Shown in pieces: positions 33,094-42,209 of a stretch of 64,000 nt of DNA; position 1 is the stretch's first letter; every line of letters starts with the position of its first letter. Made by a program: the position numbers and the translations under genes. Source of the stretch: DATKPA01 sp051955985 (GTDB taxonomy: Bacteria > Planctomycetota > Phycisphaerae > WQYP01); contig JBQCGD010000170.1 in assembly GCA_051955985.1 (NCBI GenBank), forward strand, positions 28,423-92,422, read 5' to 3'. Under the pieces are notes generated by a model that did no database searches, was not told the DNA's origin, and saw only the letters and a list, made by a program, of their open reading frames with translations.

Positions 33094-34119
33094 TTATCCC
33101 GCCTTCTTGCGCGAGTAATACGCCGGCATCGGGCTGCCAAGCTTCTTCCACTGGGCAATGATCGCTTCCGACTTGCCCGCCGAATTCAGCACGTGCAGCT
33201 TTCGCTGAACCATCGAGATGATCGCTTCACGCGCCGGTCCAAGGTAATTGCGCGGATCGAATTCCGCCGGCTTCGTCGCGAACACTTCCCGGATCTTCGC
33301 CGTCATCGCCAGACGCAGGTCCGTATCGATGTTCACCTTGCACACGCCGTACTTCTGAACGGCCATCGCAATCTGGTCTTCCGGTACGCCCTTCGCATTC
33401 GGCATCTTGCCGCCGAACTTGTTCACCAGGTCGATGAACTCCTGCGGAACGCTCGACGAACCGTGCATGACGAGCGGCAGGCCCGGGCACGTCTTCATGA
33501 TCTGCTCAACGCGGTTGAACGCGAGCTTCGCTTCGTGCTTGAACTTGAAAGCACCGTGCGAGGTCCCGATCGCCACCGCCAGCGAATCAATCCCCGTCCG
33601 CTTGGCGAAATCCGCCGCCTGCGCCGGATCCGTCAGGAACTTCTCAATGTTCTTCTCATATTCCGCGGCATCAAGACCGACGACATCTTCTTCAATCCCG
33701 CCCAGCATCCCCAACTCCGCTTCCACCACCACGCCCACCGAATGGGCGTAATCCGTGGCTTCCTTCGTCAGCTTCACGTTGTGCTCGTAGTCGTGGTGCG
33801 AGCCGTCGATCATCACCGACGTGTACCCGTCATCGCAGCACGTCTTGATCAGTTCCACCGTGTCCCCGTGATCGCAGTGCACCGCGATCGGGATCTCCGG
33901 GTGTTCCGCCACCGCCGCATCGATGATCGCCTTCAGATACCGGATGTTCGCGTACTTCCGCGCGCCCTTCGAAATCTGCAGAATGCACGGCGATTTTTCC
34001 TTCGCGCACGCTTCGATGATCGACTGCGCGAGTTCCATGTTGTTCACGTTGAAAGCCCCGATGGCAAACCCGCCATCGTAAGCGAGATCAAACATCGGCT
34101 TAGTCGTCATCAGCGGCAT
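33094..34119 (-). CDS. fba: Class II fructose-bisphosphate aldolase
   Basis: 341 aa. Zinc ligands and catalytic residues are in class II order: VHCDHGDTVELIK, SVMIDGSHHDYEHNV, AIGTSHGAFKF and LVMHGSSSVPQEF, and KVNIDTDLRLAMTA near the end. Cleaves fructose 1,6-bisphosphate to the two triose phosphates in glycolysis and runs backward in gluconeogenesis. AAAGG precedes the ATG. Single gene, own terminator, divergent from the MgtC-like gene. Confidence 0.95.
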   Translation of the reverse strand: MPLMTTKPMFDLAYDGGFAIGAFNVNNMELAQSIIEACAKEKSPCILQISKGARKYANIRYLKAIIDAAVAEHPEIPIAVHCDHGDTVELIKTCCDDGYTSVMIDGSHHDYEHNVKLTKEATDYAHSVGVVVEAELGMLGGIEEDVVGLDAAEYEKNIEKFLTDPAQAADFAKRTGIDSLAVAIGTSHGAFKFKHEAKLAFNRVEQIMKTCPGLPLVMHGSSSVPQEFIDLVNKFGGKMPNAKGVPEDQIAMAVQKYGVCKVNIDTDLRLAMTAKIREVFATKPAEFDPRNYLGPAREAIISMVQRKLHVLNSAGKSEAIIAQWKKLGSPMPAYYSRKKAG

Positions 34120-34225
34120 AACGCACCTTTTCTCTAAAAAGCAATTCGCTTGCGGAACGCACCGGCAAACTCAAACGAGCCCGCCATATTAGCGGAACCA
34201 CCCGTCAACGCAAAGATCGATGGAG

Positions 34226-34231
34226 TATACT
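34226..34231 (+). promoter_or_regulatory. -10 box (TATACT) for the MgtC-like gene
   Basis: TATACT lies 33 bases before the ATG at 34265, with AGGAG between. The -35 region is weak. Confidence 0.45.
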
Positions 34232-34264
34232 GAGCCCTCAGTGCCTTTCCCATAGGAGCAATCG

Positions 34265-34975
34265 ATGCCCCTGCATCCGGATTTGCCCGATCTCTGCTGG
34301 CGTATCGCCCTTACCCTCCTCGCTGGCATCCTCATCGGCCTCAACCGCAGTGAACACGGTAAACCCGCCGGCATCCGCACCGTCATGCTCGTCGCACTCG
34401 CCTCCTGCTTCGCCATGATCCTCGCCAACCTCCTCATGACCACCACCGGCAAAGACGCCTCCTCCTTCGTCCAGCTCGACACCATGCGCCTCCCCCTCGG
34501 CGTCCTCACCGGTATGGGCTTCATCGGCGCCGGCACCATCCTCCGCCGCGGCAACCTCATCGTCGGCGTCACCACCGCCGCCACCCTCTGGTACGTCACC
34601 ATCCTCGGTTTCTGCTTCGGCGCAGGCCAATTCGCACTCGGCGGCGTCTCCCTCCTCCTCGGCCTCGCCATCCTCTGGATCGTCCGCCAACTGGAAGAAT
34701 TTTTCCCTCAGCGCCAGCGGGCCACCGTCACCCTCACCACCACCCTCGACGGCCCCTCCGATGGCGAACTCCGCCGCCTCGTGCAGGATTCCAAATATGA
34801 AATCGATTCCTGGGCCGTCGCCTACTCCTACGCCCGCGCGAACCGCAAAATCAAATGCGTCGTCACATGGCCGGCCCTCCCGTCCGACACCAGCGTTCCC
34901 CCGTTCGTCGAAAAACTCCGCGAAACCCCCGGCATCCAGAAGCTCCAGTGGGTTCCCTCCGCCAGCACAAAATAG
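34265..34975 (+). CDS. MgtC/SapB family membrane protein
   Basis: 236 aa. Four to five N-terminal helices with the family signatures LLAGILIGLNRSEHGKPAGIRT and LGVLTGMGFIGAGTILRRG, then VGVTTAAT. A soluble C-terminal domain of about 85 residues follows, ACT-like in length. Relatives affect magnesium homeostasis and ATP synthase activity; the exact role is unresolved. AGGAG is five bases before the ATG. Confidence 0.9.
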   Translation: MPLHPDLPDLCWRIALTLLAGILIGLNRSEHGKPAGIRTVMLVALASCFAMILANLLMTTTGKDASSFVQLDTMRLPLGVLTGMGFIGAGTILRRGNLIVGVTTAATLWYVTILGFCFGAGQFALGGVSLLLGLAILWIVRQLEEFFPQRQRATVTLTTTLDGPSDGELRRLVQDSKYEIDSWAVAYSYARANRKIKCVVTWPALPSDTSVPPFVEKLRETPGIQKLQWVPSASTK

Positions 34976-35002
34976 CCCCCAACCCTCCCTGAAAACAAAA
35001 AA

Positions 35003-35029
35003 CCCGCGTTCCGGAACTCCGGAAGCGGG
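35003..35029 (-). terminator. Bidirectional terminator between the MgtC-like gene and tRNA-Ile
   Basis: Eleven-pair stem (CCCGC-TTCCGG type) with a one-base bulge and AACT loop. Reading the minus strand it is followed by TTTTTTGTTTT, a strong tail for tRNA-Ile; on the plus strand CCTTCTTTC follows, a weaker tail for the MgtC-like gene. Confidence 0.8.
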
Positions 35030-35039
35030 CCTTCTTTCA

Positions 35040-35113
35040 TGGGCCTGAGTGGAGTCGAACCACTGACCTCGTCGTTATCAGCGACGCGCTCTAACCAACT
35101 GAGCTACAAGCCC
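35040..35113 (-). tRNA. tRNA-Ile (anticodon GAT)
   Basis: Cloverleaf on the minus strand: acceptor GGGCTTG/CAGGCCC (one T-G pair), D arm with AGCTCAGTTGGTTAGAGC, anticodon stem CGTCG/CGACG around CTGATAA, T arm with GGTTCGACTCC. Discriminator A at 35040. CCA is not encoded. Not beside rRNA genes, unlike many tRNA-Ile(GAT). Confidence 0.96.
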
Positions 35114-35170
35114 TTCTGATGTCTTTCCCGCCCGGCAGCCCTTGCGGCCCGCCCGTTGGGGAAGTCCTCT

Positions 35171-35198
35171 ATCTTACGAATACGTCGCACCATGTCAA
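35171..35198 (-). promoter_or_regulatory. Sigma-70 type promoter of tRNA-Ile
   Basis: On the minus strand TTGACA (35198-35193) and TAAGAT (35176-35171) are 16 bases apart, giving a start near 35160 and a short leader to the tRNA 5' end at 35113. Confidence 0.6.
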
Positions 35199-35301
35199 CG
35201 GCCTGCATCTCTCGCCGATCTCCTACTATTCCTATAGGAGTAGGGGGGAGACCGCCATTGACGTACACACCTTGGCGGTCTCGTCAGCAGCGGCCGACCT
35301 T

Positions 35302-36231
35302 CTACGCTTTTCCCTTCAAAAACTCCACTACCTCCCGCGCCACCCAGCTCATCCTGTCCATCGCTCCCTGCGTCCGCGCCGCCAAATGCGGCGCCAGTAT
35401 CACATTCGGACACCCAAACAGCGGATATTCCGGCGGCAGCGGCTCCGGATCATGCACATCCAGGCACGCCCCCGCAATCCGCTTCGACTTGAGCGCCACC
35501 GCCAGGTCCTCCGCGCTCACCACCTCCCCCCGGCTCGTGTTCACCAGGATCGCCGTCGCCTTCATCTTCGAAAACGCCGCCCCATCCACCAGGTGGTAAT
35601 TCAAATTCTCCGGCTGGTGATTCACATGCACCGTCAGCACATCCGCCCGCTCGTACAACTCCTGCTTGCTGACCGCCTTCGCCGGATAATCAATATCCTT
35701 CGAGACATCGACGAGGTCGTTGTAAATCACCTCCATCTCCATCGCCCACGCAATCTTCCCCACTCCGCGCCCGATCCGCCCCATCCCCAGGATCCCCATC
35801 GTCTTCCCCGAAAGCTCCAACCCCCGGATGTTCTTCCGATACGCATGAAACGCTTCGTCCGACACCGATTCCTTCAGATTCACCACCGGCCGCGCCAGCG
35901 TGAAAATCAGGTTGAACACATACTCGCACACCGCTCGCGTGTTCGCCGTCGGCGTAGAAATCACCGCAATTTTCCGCCGCTCGCACGCCGCCTGATCAAT
36001 GTTGTCCAGCCCCACCCCCGCGCGCCCCACCACCCGCAGCTTCTTCCCGTGCGACAGCAGTTCATCCGTCACCCGCGTGTACGTCCGCACGATCAACCCA
36101 TCCGCCTCCGCCAGCGCTGCCCGCAGTTTCTCCGGCTCCTTCCACGAAATCTCCACCACCTCCGCGTTTTCACGCAGCCACGCAAACGGCGTCTTCTCCA
36201 GCCCCTCTGTCACGATGATCCGCGGTTTCAT
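35302..36231 (-). CDS. D-2-hydroxyacid dehydrogenase (phosphoglycerate dehydrogenase-like)
   Basis: 309 aa. GILGMGRIGRGVGKIAWAM is the NAD-binding GxGxxG motif, NTSRGEVV holds the catalytic Arg, CLDVHDPEPLP the Glu region and LAPHLAART the catalytic His. KKLRVVGRAGVGLDNID is typical of SerA-type enzymes. It lacks the extra C-terminal ACT/regulatory domain of long SerA proteins, so it might be serine-biosynthetic or a glyoxylate/hydroxypyruvate reductase. CAGGAG lies five bases before the ATG at 36231; an ATG-type start at 36249 is less likely. Confidence 0.88.
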   Translation of the reverse strand: MKPRIIVTEGLEKTPFAWLRENAEVVEISWKEPEKLRAALAEADGLIVRTYTRVTDELLSHGKKLRVVGRAGVGLDNIDQAACERRKIAVISTPTANTRAVCEYVFNLIFTLARPVVNLKESVSDEAFHAYRKNIRGLELSGKTMGILGMGRIGRGVGKIAWAMEMEVIYNDLVDVSKDIDYPAKAVSKQELYERADVLTVHVNHQPENLNYHLVDGAAFSKMKATAILVNTSRGEVVSAEDLAVALKSKRIAGACLDVHDPEPLPPEYPLFGCPNVILAPHLAARTQGAMDRMSWVAREVVEFLKGKA

Positions 36232-36288
36232 GCACGCTCCTGAATTCAATCCGATCGCGCATCATACCGCCACGCCCGCAAAAATGCG

Positions 36289-36321
36289 TCGGGCTCCAGC
36301 GCTTGAAACGCTGAAGCCCGA
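36289..36321. other. Hairpin upstream of the dehydrogenase gene
   Basis: Thirteen-base arms (TCGGGCT-x-CAGCG) with one mismatch and a 7-base loop, no T-run. May be a secondary terminator for the gene at 36412 or part of the dehydrogenase leader. Confidence 0.4.
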
Positions 36322-36362
36322 TCCCCGGCCCCTTGCGGTCTCTCCTCCGATTTCCATCTAAA

Positions 36363-36391
36363 GCCCGGCGAGACCCACGGCCCCGCCGGGC
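36363..36391 (-). terminator. Terminator-like hairpin after the 36412 gene
   Basis: GCCCGGCG/CGCCGGGC eight-pair stem 20 bases past the stop, followed on the minus strand by TTTAG only, so a weak intrinsic terminator. Confidence 0.5.
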
Positions 36392-36411
36392 GCGGTTGGG
36401 ATCAGAACGGC

Positions 36412-37497
36412 TTACCGTTCCGATGCCAACGAGGAGTCACTGAACGAATGCAGCACATGGTATGCCACCGAGCGGTACGCCGCGTTCACGTCCGACGGCC
36501 ACGTCGCCTTCTGGTCATCCAGCATCCGGATCTGTTTCACCAGGTTCTGCTTGAGCTGCTCCGCGCTGATCTGGTCCGGCACATCCAGCCGCCAGGCGTT
36601 CATGATGTGCCCTTCATTGACCAGGTGCAACGTGTCGCTGCCGGCGGTCGCAATTGCCGTGTTCATCGGGGCCCCATTGTTATTCAACTCGGTACCGGTG
36701 TTCACGGTCGACGTGTTGCTCGCCATGTTGTCGTCGGCCCGCTTCAGGCCGGGGTTGGCGTTCACATCGTTGCCATGGACGGTCGAGTTGGCGTTGGAGC
36801 CGCTGCTCGCGGGACCCGTCGCCTTGCCCGAGTAAGTCGTGTCCACCGTGGCGCCGCTCTGCTGCCCATTGCGGTTGCTCGCGGTCACTTCGCCCGGAGG
36901 CGTGTTCAAGGTGCGGTCCGCCGGAGCCCCGTTGGTCATGCCGGGCTGGGCCGGTGGGGCCGGCGTCGCCGGCGTGTAATTCTGCGAATGCGTCTGCGCA
37001 TTCGAGCTGTTCAGGTTGCTCGAGTTCAGGTCATTCCGATTGAGGTTGCTGCCCGCCGCGTCCAGGTCAGCATTGGGAATCATGACGCTCGCGGACTTCT
37101 TGTCCTGCCCTGCCTGAATGAGTGCGTCGTTGAAGTGTTCGCTCTGGATGTCGAAATCCTGGTTGTATTTGTTCTTGAAGTCGGCGCGGAACTGGTTGAT
37201 CGCGCTGTTCAGGTCGTTTACATCGGTCTTTTTCATGTCCGACAGACGATCCTTGTCCGATTTCGCCAGGTAGCCGTTCAGATTGTCGAAGTGATTGGTG
37301 GACACTGCGTCATTGACCACCTTCGCCAGGGTCGAACGCACCTCCCGCTGGGTCGACTGATCCGCCTGCTGGCCCGCCATCTGCGACTGCGTCTGCATGT
37401 TGTTGTTCGCGTCCATCCCATTGTCGGCACCGAACGTGACGCCGGCCCCGCCAAGAGCAAGCGCCGCCACCAGTGCATAAGTGTTGAAGCGTTTCAT
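36412..37497 (-). CDS. Secreted low-complexity protein, unknown function
   Basis: 361 aa. Signal peptide (FNTYALVAALALGGAGVTFG), then a helical part (about 50-150: REVRSTLAKVVNDAV, LAKSDKDRLSDMKKTDVNDL), then about 150 residues rich in Asn, Ser, Thr, Pro and Gly (NLNSSNAQTHSQNY and similar), and a folded C-terminal end of about 70 residues (ISAEQLKQNLVKQIRML). AGGAGG precedes the ATG at 37497; the longer frame to 37608 is rejected. No family recognised. The disordered linker suggests a surface or periplasmic stalk. Confidence 0.75.
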   Translation of the reverse strand: MKRFNTYALVAALALGGAGVTFGADNGMDANNNMQTQSQMAGQQADQSTQREVRSTLAKVVNDAVSTNHFDNLNGYLAKSDKDRLSDMKKTDVNDLNSAINQFRADFKNKYNQDFDIQSEHFNDALIQAGQDKKSASVMIPNADLDAAGSNLNRNDLNSSNLNSSNAQTHSQNYTPATPAPPAQPGMTNGAPADRTLNTPPGEVTASNRNGQQSGATVDTTYSGKATGPASSGSNANSTVHGNDVNANPGLKRADDNMASNTSTVNTGTELNNNGAPMNTAIATAGSDTLHLVNEGHIMNAWRLDVPDQISAEQLKQNLVKQIRMLDDQKATWPSDVNAAYRSVAYHVLHSFSDSSLASER

Positions 37498-37960
37498 AAG
37501 GTCCTCCTGCAATTTCAAGCACAATAGATCGGCAAGGCTAGTGCCTCGCATCTCCATGGCATAAATGCAAAGGATGGACCGCAGCAATGATTTGCGATGT
37601 CTGCTCAACCGTCCCTTCGCCCTCCGCTCGCTTATCGCTTCAAAATGCGCCTTCCCGTCGCACGCGCTCTAGCCGTGGCGATCCGCACGCTCGTGCGCCC
37701 GCATTTCCGACTCCGACGAACCGGCCAGCCTCTCATGATTCGATGTGTTCTTATATTTGCAAGTGTCGTCGAGAAGAACCACGCGCCTCCGCGACAGGAT
37801 GGCGGCCGGCTCCTCCCGCCTCCGCTGCGCAGGCTTGACCTCGCGCCGGTGGGGTGACAATTCTGTTGCAACGTTCCCCCTGACACTTCTATTGAGACAA
37901 CACACGCCACCGCCGCCATCTCGCCAATCCCGCCCTGTTCGCATATCCTTATCCCCCGCC
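37498..37960. other. Divergent intergenic region, no gene seen
   Basis: It separates the secreted protein gene (leftward) and the PIG-V-like gene (rightward). Several short open frames overlap here in all frames and none has protein-like composition. CATATCCT at 37942-37949 is a possible -10 box 11 bases before the ATG at 37961. Confidence 0.45.
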
Positions 37961-39526
37961 ATGGCTGAACTCACTGTTCCTCCACTTCTCGCTCACACCC
38001 CTGAAGCGTCGCCCCCCTGGCGCCGCCGACTTCTCCTCCTTCCGGCGGTCCTCGGCATCGTTGGTATTCTCATCGCCACGGCATGCGCGATCTCCGGCCA
38101 GGACACCCAGCGCGAAACGTACACCCTCGAAATGCAGGCCGATTACGCCAAGGCCGAAGCCGCCCTCGCCCAGGCCGAACTCCGCAACGCGCCCCCCGCC
38201 GACATCGAAAAACTCCAGGCCGATCTCGAAAAGGAACGCAGCCGAAAACTCCCCTCCTACGCCCAGTATGGCCGCCAGTTCACCCAGTGGGATGGTTATC
38301 GCTATGAGGAAATTATCACCAGCGGCTACATCTACCATCAGCCGACCGACCCGGAATTCATCAAGGACAGTTCCACCATCACCCCGCCCGGGAAAACCGA
38401 GCCCCGCCTCAAGAACGTCGTGTGGTACCCGCTCTATCCCCTCCTCGGCGCCGCCGTCTCCTGGATTCTTCACGTCGCCCCGGTCGCGGCGCTCACCATC
38501 GTCTCTCAAGCCTGCGCCGTCCTCTCCGCCCTGATTCTCTTTCTTTACGCACGCCGCCATTACTACAACCGCCTCCCCAAGCTCAACCCCGTTCCGCGCG
38601 CCGCCCCCGGCTTCCTCGTCGATCGCGGCACCGATCCCGCCGGCAAACCGGCAGTACCCGCCCAGCAACCCGAACTCCTCTCCCCCGAAGACCATCCCAT
38701 GCGCAAGTGGGACCTCTCCCCCCAGGACACCGCTGCCCTCTGGGCCTGCGCCGCATTCCTCTACGGCCCTTGCAGCATCTTCCTATATGCCAACTTCACC
38801 GAGAGCCTCTACGCCCTCCTGCTCTGTGCCTTCCTCTATTGCCTCCAGGGACGCTGGTGGTGGCGCGCCGCCCTGATCGGCGCCGTCGCCAGCGCCTGCC
38901 GCGCCCAGGGCGTCCTCTTTGGCCCGATTCTCGGGCTCACCTTCCTGATGCGCTCCGACATCCCCAATCCCCTTGCCCGCCTCGGCAAAGGCGTGGTCCT
39001 CGGAGCGCTCTCGCTCATCGGCATCCTCTGCTACGCGGCATTCCTGCAGCTCCGCTTCGGCGACGCCCTCGCCTTCAACCATGCCCAGCAGCACTGGAAC
39101 GTCGGCCTGCACACCGCGCAACTCTACAACGCCCTCAACCCCATGAACGCCCTCACCCATGCCATCCAATTGGCGTTTTACACCCGGCCCATGGACTGGC
39201 CCCGCCTCTGGGAGGCCCTCTGCGTCATCTGGCCGCCCATCATGCTGCTGATCCTCGGCGGGCGATTTCTCTCCTTCGAACTCGAACTCGTCGGCTGGCT
39301 CCTGTGGGGCCTCCCTTACGTCTCGAACGGCCTGGCCGGAAGCCCGCCGATGTCCAGCCAGTGGATGAGCATGGGACGGTTCATGGCCGTGCTGATTCCC
39401 GCCCACATCATCCTTGGGGCCGTGTTCGCCCGATTGCGGTGGGCCGGCCTGCCGTGGCTGGTCCTCTGGGCGAGCGCTTTCGCCGTCTTCGCATACAAGT
39501 TCGGGGCGGGGAATTGGGTGGGCTGA
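37961..39526 (+). CDS. PIG-V-like mannosyltransferase (GT-C membrane glycosyltransferase)
   Basis: 521 aa with ten or more membrane helices. A periplasmic loop with QFTQWDGYRYEEIITSGY carries the acidic residue of GT-C enzymes; FLYGPCSIFLYANFTESLYALLL and SACRAQGVLFGP are the patterns of the PIG-V/mannosyltransferase family (PF04188). A coiled-coil-like insert (QADYAKAEAALAQAELR) follows the first helix, which is unusual. The ATG at 37961 is chosen as the start of the N-terminal cytoplasmic tail; the open frame extends to 37745 without sense. Donor is presumably a polyprenyl-phosphate sugar. Confidence 0.75.
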   Translation: MAELTVPPLLAHTPEASPPWRRRLLLLPAVLGIVGILIATACAISGQDTQRETYTLEMQADYAKAEAALAQAELRNAPPADIEKLQADLEKERSRKLPSYAQYGRQFTQWDGYRYEEIITSGYIYHQPTDPEFIKDSSTITPPGKTEPRLKNVVWYPLYPLLGAAVSWILHVAPVAALTIVSQACAVLSALILFLYARRHYYNRLPKLNPVPRAAPGFLVDRGTDPAGKPAVPAQQPELLSPEDHPMRKWDLSPQDTAALWACAAFLYGPCSIFLYANFTESLYALLLCAFLYCLQGRWWWRAALIGAVASACRAQGVLFGPILGLTFLMRSDIPNPLARLGKGVVLGALSLIGILCYAAFLQLRFGDALAFNHAQQHWNVGLHTAQLYNALNPMNALTHAIQLAFYTRPMDWPRLWEALCVIWPPIMLLILGGRFLSFELELVGWLLWGLPYVSNGLAGSPPMSSQWMSMGRFMAVLIPAHIILGAVFARLRWAGLPWLVLWASAFAVFAYKFGAGNWVG

Positions 39527-39545
39527 TCGTACGGAAAAACGTTCT

Positions 39546-39601
39546 GCCTAGAAAATGTGCTACAAAATAGGCTTAGTTTTGGGTGTGCCTAATTAATAGG
39601 C
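39546..39601 (+). repeat. GCCTA/TAGGC inverted repeats upstream of glnA
   Basis: Four 5-base half-sites: GCCTA at 39546 and 39587, TAGGC at 39568 and 39597. GCCTA-ATTAA-TAGGC at 39587-39601 is a tight palindrome in an AT-rich patch. They lie about 160-210 bases before the expected start of a sigma-54 promoter, a distance usual for enhancer sites. Confidence 0.45.
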
Positions 39602-39732
39602 AATCAACGTTGCAACAGCCCCACTTTCATTCCCCTTACGGTGCTGCGAAGGATCGTTATAAACCGCATAAATTGAGCCTCTTACGTACTGATTCCAACC
39701 CCGACTTCTGAATTGCTCGGCGCGGCCATTGT

Positions 39733-39748
39733 CGGTACGAACCTTGCA
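39733..39748 (+). promoter_or_regulatory. Sigma-54 type promoter candidate for glnA
   Basis: CGGTACG-AACC-TTGCA matches the -24/-12 consensus TGGCACG-N4-TTGCW at 10 of 12 positions, with GG and GC exactly ten bases apart. Transcription would start near 39759, giving a 200-base leader. The rest of 39527-39959 holds no gene. A second, weaker possibility is TATATT at 39929-39934. Confidence 0.5.
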
Positions 39749-39959
39749 ATGTATGCTGGCGCTCTAACACTGGTTTACGGATGGGACGGGCGCTTTCCGC
39801 CAAGGAAGGCGTGGGCATGGCGGCCCGCTGTTGTTCGCAACCCCTTGCGAGACATCCCCCAACAACCATTTTAAGCATGGAATTCAGGACCCGCGCCCGG
39901 CGCCCGCCGGGACGTGCGTCCCGGCGGCTATATTCTTCCTTTTTGAGGAGCTCACTCAT

Positions 39960-42146
39960 ATGGGGTCGACCAACGCCCGGACCGCGGCCATCGCGGCGCT
40001 CACCAACTTCAAATCCGTCGCACCGCGCGTCAACTTCAAGGAAACGCCGGTCAAGGACCTCTTCGCCTCCAACGTCTTCAGTGAAGAAGTCCAGCGCGAA
40101 CGCCTCCCCAAGGCCGTCTTCAAAAAGCTCCAGCAAACCATCAAGAAGGGCGTCCAGCTCGACCCCGCCATTGCCGACGCCGTCGCCATCGCCATGAAGG
40201 ACTGGGCCATCGAAAAAGGCGCCACCCACTACACCCACATCTTCTTCCCCATGACCGGCATCACCGCCGAAAAGCACGACTCCTTCATCTCGCCCACCGG
40301 CGATGGCAAGGCCATCCTCGAATTCTCCGGCAAGGAACTCGTCCAGGGCGAACCCGACGCCTCCTCCTTCCCCTCCGGCGGCCTCCGCGCCACCTTTGAA
40401 GCCCGCGGCTACACCGCCTGGGACCCCACCTCCCCCGCCTACATCCTCGAAAATCCCAACGGCACCACCCTCGTCATCCCCACCGCCTTCGTCTCCTGGA
40501 CCGGCGAAGCCCTCGACAAGAAGACACCGCTCCTCCGCTCGATGGAAGCCCTCTCCAACCAGGCCATTCGCGTCCTCAAGCTCTTCGGCAAGGACTCGGA
40601 AAAGGTCTTCACCACCGTCGGTGCGGAACAGGAATACTTCCTCATCGACAAAAACTTCTACTTCGCCCGTCCTGACCTCATCAACGCCGGCCGCACCCTC
40701 TTCGGCGCCCAGCCCCCCAAGGGCCAGGAAATGGAAGACCACTACTTCGGCAGCATCCCGGAACGCGTCCTGGCCTGCATGCTCGAAGCCGAACACGAAC
40801 TCTACAAGCTCGGCGTGCCGGTGAAGACCCGCCACAACGAAGTCGCGCCGGCGCAGTATGAAATCGCCCCCATCTTCGAATCCTCCAACCTCGCCCACGA
40901 TCACCAGATGCTCGTGATGGAAACCCTCCGCCGCGTCGCCGACAAGTACGGCCTCGCCTGCCTCCTCCACGCCAAGCCCTTCGCGGGCGTCAACGGCTCA
41001 GGTAAACACAACAACTGGTCCATGGGTACCGCAGAAGGCGAAAACCTCCTGAACCCTGGCTCCACGCCGCACGACAACGCCCAGTTCCTCACCTTCGTCT
41101 GCGCCGTCATCCGCGCCGTCGACAAGCATGCCGGCCTGCTCCGCATGTCCGTCGCCTCCGCCGAAAACGATCACCGCCTCGGCGCCAACGAAGCCCCGCC
41201 CGCCATCATCTCCATCTTCCTCGGCGACCAGCTCAACGACATCATCGATCAGCTCGAAAAGGGCTCCCCCAGCTCCTCCAAGCAGGGCGGCTTCATGGAA
41301 CTCGGCACCAGCGTCCTGCCGAAGCTCCCGCGCGATGCCGGCGACCGCAACCGCACCTCCCCCTTCGCCTTCACCGGCAATAAGTTCGAATTCCGCGCGG
41401 TCTCCTCCGGCCAGAGCGTCGCCGGTCCCAACACCGCACTCAACACCATCGTCGCCGAGTCCCTCGACTACATCGCCACCAAGATGGAAGCCGAAGTGAA
41501 GGCCGGCAAGGACTTCAACAAGTCCCTCCAGACCCTCCTCTCCGACATCATCAAGCAGCACAAGCGCGTCGTCTTCAACGGCAACGGCTACTCCGAAGCC
41601 TGGCACGCCGAAGCTGAAAAGCGCGGCCTCCCCAACTTCAAGACCACCGTCGATGCCGTCCCCGCCCTCATCAGCAAGGAATCGATCGAACTCTTCGGCA
41701 AGTACAAGGTTCTCAACGAACGCGAGCTCCACAGCCGCTACGAGATCTACCTTGAAAACTACAAGAAGACGATCAACATCGAGGCGCAGCTGACCGCGTC
41801 GATCGCCAAGACCCAGATCCTCCCGGCCGCGATCCGCTACCAGGGCGAAATCGCCCACAGCCTCGCCGCCGCCAAGGCCGCCGGCGCCCCCAACCTCGCC
41901 GAGCAGGAAGCCCTCCTCAAGGACCTCGCCACCACGATCAGCGAGCTCCAGAAGAAGATCGCCGCCCTTGTCCACGCCACGGAACACGTCGGCGGCGGGG
42001 ATGCACTGGCCCACGCGAAGCACTCGCGCGACGCCATCATTCCGGCGATGAAGGCCGTCCGCGAACTCGGCGACAAGCTCGAAACCATCGTCGCCGACGA
42101 CCTCTGGCCGCTCCCGACGTACCGCGAGATGCTCTTCATCAAGTAA
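39960..42146 (+). CDS. glnA: Type III glutamine synthetase
   Basis: 728 aa, the size of GSIII (GlnN-type) rather than the 450-aa GSI. TNFKSVAPRVNFKE, FPMTGITAEKHDSF, TVGAEQEYFLID (metal Glu region), HNEVAPAQYEIAP, HAKPFAGVNGSGKHNNWSMG (ATP/metal site) and SVASAENDHRLGANEAPPAI are its signatures. It forms glutamine from glutamate and ammonia in the cytoplasm. GAGGAG is nine bases before the ATG; in-frame codons from 39831 lie upstream of it. A sigma-54 type promoter candidate would place it under nitrogen control. Confidence 0.95.
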   Translation: MGSTNARTAAIAALTNFKSVAPRVNFKETPVKDLFASNVFSEEVQRERLPKAVFKKLQQTIKKGVQLDPAIADAVAIAMKDWAIEKGATHYTHIFFPMTGITAEKHDSFISPTGDGKAILEFSGKELVQGEPDASSFPSGGLRATFEARGYTAWDPTSPAYILENPNGTTLVIPTAFVSWTGEALDKKTPLLRSMEALSNQAIRVLKLFGKDSEKVFTTVGAEQEYFLIDKNFYFARPDLINAGRTLFGAQPPKGQEMEDHYFGSIPERVLACMLEAEHELYKLGVPVKTRHNEVAPAQYEIAPIFESSNLAHDHQMLVMETLRRVADKYGLACLLHAKPFAGVNGSGKHNNWSMGTAEGENLLNPGSTPHDNAQFLTFVCAVIRAVDKHAGLLRMSVASAENDHRLGANEAPPAIISIFLGDQLNDIIDQLEKGSPSSSKQGGFMELGTSVLPKLPRDAGDRNRTSPFAFTGNKFEFRAVSSGQSVAGPNTALNTIVAESLDYIATKMEAEVKAGKDFNKSLQTLLSDIIKQHKRVVFNGNGYSEAWHAEAEKRGLPNFKTTVDAVPALISKESIELFGKYKVLNERELHSRYEIYLENYKKTINIEAQLTASIAKTQILPAAIRYQGEIAHSLAAAKAAGAPNLAEQEALLKDLATTISELQKKIAALVHATEHVGGGDALAHAKHSRDAIIPAMKAVRELGDKLETIVADDLWPLPTYREMLFIK

Positions 42147-42172
42147 TTGCAGCCCCCCGGTTTACAAGCAGA

Positions 42173-42209
42173 AAGGGCCGATCCGAAAGGGTCGGCCCTT
42201 CTCGTTTTT
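42173..42209 (+). terminator. Rho-independent terminator of glnA
   Basis: Twelve-pair stem starting AAGGGCCGATCC (one G-T pair), GAAA loop, then CTCGTTTTT. It starts 27 bases after the stop. Confidence 0.88.

Noticed and set aside
35223..35250. A CCTATAGG palindrome upstream of tRNA-Ile
   Set aside because: Only ten bases are perfectly symmetric and the flanks need bulges; not enough for an operator claim.
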